NCBI GenBank assembly: GCA_964569015.1
Contig: CAZMSN010000064.1
Coordinates: 1 to 9,009, forward strand
Length of the DNA: 9,009 nt
DNA from: CAYQEC01 sp964569015
GTDB lineage: Bacteria > Actinomycetota > Acidimicrobiia > Spongiisociales > UBA5794
Reading direction: 5' to 3'
This document shows positions 6,574 through 9,009 of the stretch, in pieces. Within the stretch, counting starts at the first letter, position 1, and each line of letters opens with the position of its first letter. Position numbers and translations under genes: made by a program. The notes beneath the pieces are model-generated. The model had not been told where the DNA came from, ran no database searches, and worked only from the letters and a program-made list of their open reading frames with translations.

Positions 6574-7193
6574 GCAGCCACTACATCGCCTTCGAGGGGA
6601 TCGAGGGAACGGGCAAGACGACCCTCGCCGTCCATTGTGTCGCCTATCTGCGCGAGCGAGGCATCGTCGTCGTGCAGGTGCGTGAGCCTGGAGGCACCGC
6701 CACCGGCGAGCGGATCCGGCGGGTGTTGCTCGATGCCGAAGGCCACGTGGCGCCCTGGAGTGAGGCGCTCCTGTTCGCCGCCGCCAGGGCGGAGCTGGCA
6801 CACGATGTCGTCGGGCCCGGCCTCGCCGCCGGCAAGTGGGTGGTCGGCGACCGTTCGGTGTACTCGTCGCTGGCATACCAGGGCGGGGGCAGGGGCTTGG
6901 GCATCGAGCAGGTACGAGAAATCAACGTGCCGGGCCTGGGTGACGTGTGGCCCGACCTGGTGGTGCTGCTACGACTCGATCCGGCCGCCGGCCTGGAGCG
7001 ACAGCAGAACCCGGATCGCATCGGCTCGGAGGGCGTACGATTCCAGGAACGCGTCGCCGCCGCATTCGACGAGCTGGCGGCCGGGGAGCCCGACCGCTTC
7101 ATCGTGGTCGACGCCAGCCGGCCGGTCGACGCGGTGTGGGGCGAAGTCTGCCGGGCTGTGGAGGAACGATGGGAGATCTCTTCGAAGGCGTGA
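6570..7193 (+). CDS. tmk: Thymidylate kinase (dTMP kinase)
   Basis: The protein has 207 residues, the usual family length. It phosphorylates dTMP to dTDP with ATP, an essential cytosolic step of dTTP synthesis. The P-loop is FEGIEGTGKTT (residues 8-18), with K16 contacting ATP phosphates. REPGGT (39-44) and DRSVYSSLAYQGGG (94-107) carry the dTMP-binding and catalytic residues, including R39, D94, R95 and Q104. The lid lies around ERQQNPDRIGSEG (143-155); an arginine-bearing lid combined with a P-loop lacking arginine resembles the E. coli-type class. The start is supported by GGGGGAG at 6558-6564, 5 bases before the ATG, inside the end of the transporter gene (4-base ATGA overlap). Its last 25 bases overlap holB, so tmk and holB are probably translated from one message. 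Confidence 0.97.
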   Translation: MSSHYIAFEGIEGTGKTTLAVHCVAYLRERGIVVVQVREPGGTATGERIRRVLLDAEGHVAPWSEALLFAAARAELAHDVVGPGLAAGKWVVGDRSVYSSLAYQGGGRGLGIEQVREINVPGLGDVWPDLVVLLRLDPAAGLERQQNPDRIGSEGVRFQERVAAAFDELAAGEPDRFIVVDASRPVDAVWGEVCRAVEERWEISSKA

Positions 7194-8233
7194 TCGGCCA
7201 CGGTCACGTCGTCGAGCTGCTGCGTGACGAGCTGTTGGCACCGGCGCATGCCTACCTCTTCGTCGGGCCCGTCGGCGCCGGCAAGTCGATGGTGGCCCGC
7301 CGTTTCGCGGCCGCTCTGCTCTGCGGGGAGGACGAGGCCTGTCGGCGGAGGGTGGTGCGCGGCACCCATCCCGATGCCATCGTCGTCGCCCCCGACGGCC
7401 GCACCGCGATCACCGTGGATCAGGCGCGCACCACAGTGGCACTCGCCTCGCTGGCGCCGCTGGAGGCCAAGCGCAAAGTATTCATCTTCGAGGAGGGCGG
7501 GGCGATGAACGATGAAGCCGCCAACGCTCTTCTCAAGACACTCGAGGAACCGACGGGCGCAACGGTGTTCATCATCGTCACCGAATCCGAGGATGATCTC
7601 CCCGAGACCGTTGCCAGCCGGTGCCGCACCGTCGTCTTCGGCCGGGTCGGCGAGGCGGAGGTCGCCGAGGGATTGGCCCGAGTTGGGATCGATGTCGAGC
7701 AGGCCGAGCGAGCGGCCCGTATCTCCGGTGGGCGGCCGGGCCTGGCACTGGCGCTGGCGACGCGGCCCGAAGTCGCCGAATACCGTCACGTCTGGCTGAG
7801 CGTGCCGCTGCGCCTCTCTGAGCATCCCGGCGACGCCTACCTGCTGGCCGATGAGGTGGCCGCGGCGGCCGAGCCGCTGCTCGCCGCACTGCGGGATCGG
7901 CAGGACCGGGAGGGCGAGGCGTCGTTTCCCCTCGGAGGGGAAGGCCGAGCGCTGAAGGATCGTCACGAGCGCGAGCTGCGCCGGGCCACCAACTCCCTCT
8001 ACCTGTCGGGGTTGGAGATCCTCGCAGGGTTCTACCGCGACGCGGCGGCCGCTCAGCTCAGCGCGCCAGTTCGCAATCCCGATATCCCGGCCCCTGCCCT
8101 GACGAAGATCAGTCCGGCTCGCGCGGTTCGCAACGCCGAGCGTGTGCTCGACGCCATCGACTCCCTCCAGGCGAACCAGCGGCCGCAGCTCGCTTTCGCC
8201 TCGCTCTTCGCTGATCTCGGTGCCGGAGACTGA
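7169..8233 (+). CDS. holB: DNA polymerase III subunit delta-prime (clamp loader)
   Basis: This 354-residue AAA+ protein would act in the clamp-loader complex that opens the sliding clamp onto primed DNA. It begins with the family pattern FEGVIGHGHVVELL, then an intact Walker A GPVGAGKS (residues 33-40). The Walker B region reads KVFIFEEGGAM (103-113), a degenerate form, followed by NDEAANALLKTLEEP. The SRC motif (S150-R151-C152), which supplies an arginine finger to the neighbouring subunit, is intact. The zinc module after Walker A is reduced: only C52 and C58 remain in LCGEDEACRRR before GTHPD, where four cysteines are usual. A gamma/tau (DnaX) identity is unlikely because the protein is short and Walker B is degenerate. 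The start ATG lies within tmk (25-base overlap) behind GGAGGA at 7160-7165; the frame stays open upstream, but only as a shadow of tmk. The stop overlaps the next gene. Confidence 0.93.
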   Translation: MGDLFEGVIGHGHVVELLRDELLAPAHAYLFVGPVGAGKSMVARRFAAALLCGEDEACRRRVVRGTHPDAIVVAPDGRTAITVDQARTTVALASLAPLEAKRKVFIFEEGGAMNDEAANALLKTLEEPTGATVFIIVTESEDDLPETVASRCRTVVFGRVGEAEVAEGLARVGIDVEQAERAARISGGRPGLALALATRPEVAEYRHVWLSVPLRLSEHPGDAYLLADEVAAAAEPLLAALRDRQDREGEASFPLGGEGRALKDRHERELRRATNSLYLSGLEILAGFYRDAAAAQLSAPVRNPDIPAPALTKISPARAVRNAERVLDAIDSLQANQRPQLAFASLFADLGAGD

Positions 8234-8909
8234 CTTCCCCTCCGCCCGGGCGGCTCGCCGCATCGTGGCGGCGACGCGCCGGCCAATGGGCTGGCTGGGT
8301 CGGCGGCTCTATGACCTCGAGATCACGGGTCGGGAGCACCTGGCCGAGAAGGGTCCCGCCGTGCTGACCGCCAACCATCTCTCGTTGATCGACCCGGTGC
8401 TGGTGACGCTGGCGGCCGGGCGCAACGTCCGCTACCTGGCGCTCGACGAGCTGTTCGGACGGTCGCGTCTCTTCGACCGGGTGACTCTCTTGCACGGCGC
8501 CATCCCGATGTCGCGCACCGGGCCGCCGCTCGGCGCCCTGAAGGAAGCACTCGCTCACCTCGCGCGCGGCGGCCTGCTGGGCGTGTTCCCCGAGGGCCGG
8601 CGGGTCACGGTGTGGGGAGAGGTCCCCCCGAAGCGGGGAGCGGCCTGGCTCGCGATCGGTAGCGGCGCGCCGCTGGTACCGGTGGCGATCCACGGCAGCC
8701 AGGGAAGCATGGGCATGGAGCAGCCGGCGTTGCGCCGGACTCCGGTGCGGGTCTGGATCGAGCCGCCGCTGAGGCCGGACGACTACCTCGATCGCATCGA
8801 TCCACTGGGGGCGATGATGGAGGACTGGCGCACGGCGCTCGAGGGCCGGCTCGGCGCATGGGTCGGCCTGTCGCCCGGCGCTTCTCAGCAGTTGCGCGGT
8901 CCCCGCTGA
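8220..8909 (+). CDS. PlsC-like lysophospholipid acyltransferase (1-acylglycerol-3-phosphate acyltransferase family)
   Basis: This 229-residue protein probably acylates lysophosphatidic acid or a related lipid at the cytoplasmic membrane surface. The four acyltransferase blocks appear in order: NHLSLIDP (H53 and D58, the catalytic HX4D pair), GAIPMSRTG (R99, acceptor binding), FPEGRR (residues 123-128), and PLVPVAIHG (151-159). No long transmembrane helix is evident, so peripheral attachment is more likely than an integral fold. The GTG at 8220 overlaps the holB stop by 14 bases, matching the tight packing of the unit, but no clear ribosome binding site precedes it. GTG 8265 and ATG 8286 (residue 23) are alternative in-frame starts that keep all catalytic blocks. 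The exact acceptor lipid is unknown, so no plsC symbol is assigned. Confidence 0.9.
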   Translation: MPETDFPSARAARRIVAATRRPMGWLGRRLYDLEITGREHLAEKGPAVLTANHLSLIDPVLVTLAAGRNVRYLALDELFGRSRLFDRVTLLHGAIPMSRTGPPLGALKEALAHLARGGLLGVFPEGRRVTVWGEVPPKRGAAWLAIGSGAPLVPVAIHGSQGSMGMEQPALRRTPVRVWIEPPLRPDDYLDRIDPLGAMMEDWRTALEGRLGAWVGLSPGASQQLRGPR

Positions 8910-8949
8910 CGTGCCAAGGCGGCTCGGCCCATCATTCCCCAGGCGCGTT

Positions 8950-8989
8950 TCAGTGGTATCCGTCACTTCGTATCAGTAGGGTTCAGTAG
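8950..8989 (+). repeat. Three TCAGTRG short repeats in the terminal intergenic region
   Basis: TCAGTGG (8950-8956), TCAGTAG (8973-8979) and TCAGTAG (8983-8989) lie within 40 bases in a segment visibly more AT-rich than the surrounding coding DNA. The last two are exactly 10 bases apart, about one helical turn, and the middle copy overlaps a candidate -10 box at 8977-8982. They could be operator half-sites or a chance cluster. Confidence 0.4.
8977..8982 (+). promoter_or_regulatory. Candidate -10 box for a gene beginning at the right edge
   Basis: TAGGGT is identical to the box before the MFS gene, and the identity extends to TAGGGTTC. It ends 6 bases before a GTG at 8989, again the spacing expected for a leaderless transcript. 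No good -35 box is seen. Confidence 0.35.
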
Positions 8990-9009
8990 TGGGCTTGAAC
9001 AAGGCCCAC
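8989..9009 (+). CDS. Possible first codons of an HU-type DNA-binding protein (cut by window edge)
   Basis: Only seven codons are visible. From GTG 8989 they read MGLNKAH; from the in-frame TTG at 8995 they read MNKAH, which matches the MNKA-type N-terminus of bacterial HU proteins. A candidate -10 box ends 6 bases before the GTG, so leaderless expression is possible. A nucleoid protein would suit the DNA-topology theme of the neighbourhood. The evidence is very short, and the same bases form a near-perfect inverted repeat (GTGGGCTT / AAGGCCCAC with one bulged G), so a hairpin or terminator is the main alternative. Confidence 0.3.

Noticed and set aside
5158..6876. 572-codon open frame on the - strand opposite the MFS gene and tmk
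   Set aside because: The translation is full of H/Q/D/G runs typical of antisense transporter sequence, and the sense strand has clear membrane segments and motifs.
6947..7168. Upstream extension of the delta-prime frame
   Set aside because: It overlaps tmk out of frame; the delta-prime motif begins immediately at ATG 7169 behind GGAGGA.
6644..8263. 539-codon open frame on the - strand opposite tmk and holB
   Set aside because: Spans antisense to two well-identified genes; no motif and no ribosome site evident.
8989..9009. Near-perfect inverted repeat as an intrinsic terminator for the acyltransferase unit
   Set aside because: It has one bulged base, sits 80 bases past the stop, and any T-run would be outside the window. 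A gene start explains the same bases at least as well, so it is not called as a terminator.
1..9009. Defence system, mobile element, CRISPR array or RNA gene
   Set aside because: No transposase, integrase, terminal inverted repeats, spaced direct repeats or tRNA/rRNA fold was seen; every long gene has a housekeeping or common-family explanation.

Overview
The window is a compact, strongly GC-rich stretch of chromosome with every recognisable gene on the + strand. Its content points to a high-GC actinobacterium: a zinc-finger-less topoisomerase I with a lysine/arginine tail, a glycosyltransferase closely resembling the PimB phosphatidylinositol-mannoside enzyme, the topA-(MFS)-tmk-holB gene order, and start regions that look leaderless. 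A deep-branching, non-mycobacterial lineage such as Acidimicrobiia would fit, but that placement is inference. I see no mobile element, CRISPR array, phage gene, rRNA or tRNA, and no compositional break suggesting transfer.

Layout. Positions 65-2370 hold a two-gene unit: a 406-residue protein made of two tandem histidine-phosphatase domains, each with a complete active site, then 5 bases later a GT4 mannosyltransferase resembling PimB. A 96-base gap (2371-2466) carries a consensus -35 box, a hairpin and a second candidate -10 box in front of topA (2467-5082). After a 69-base gap come a major facilitator superfamily transporter (5152-6573), thymidylate kinase (6570-7193), the DNA polymerase III delta-prime subunit (7169-8233) and a PlsC-like acyltransferase (8220-8909). 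The last four overlap by 4, 25 and 14 bases, so they are very probably translationally coupled. The final 100 bases are more AT-rich, contain short repeats and a -10-like box, and may hold the first codons of an HU-type DNA-binding protein cut off by the window edge.

How the genes fit together. topA (supercoil relaxation), tmk (dTTP supply) and holB (clamp loader) form a DNA replication and topology group. The MFS exporter and PlsC acyltransferase are membrane passengers in the same transcription unit. The upstream pair probably belongs to envelope glycolipid or phosphosugar metabolism.

This is mostly a housekeeping region. I did not find a convincing new biological system. The observations most worth following are the double-active-site phosphatase, the -10 box/start-codon geometry shared by topA, the MFS gene and possibly the gene at the right edge, the degenerate zinc module in delta-prime, and the possible HU start.
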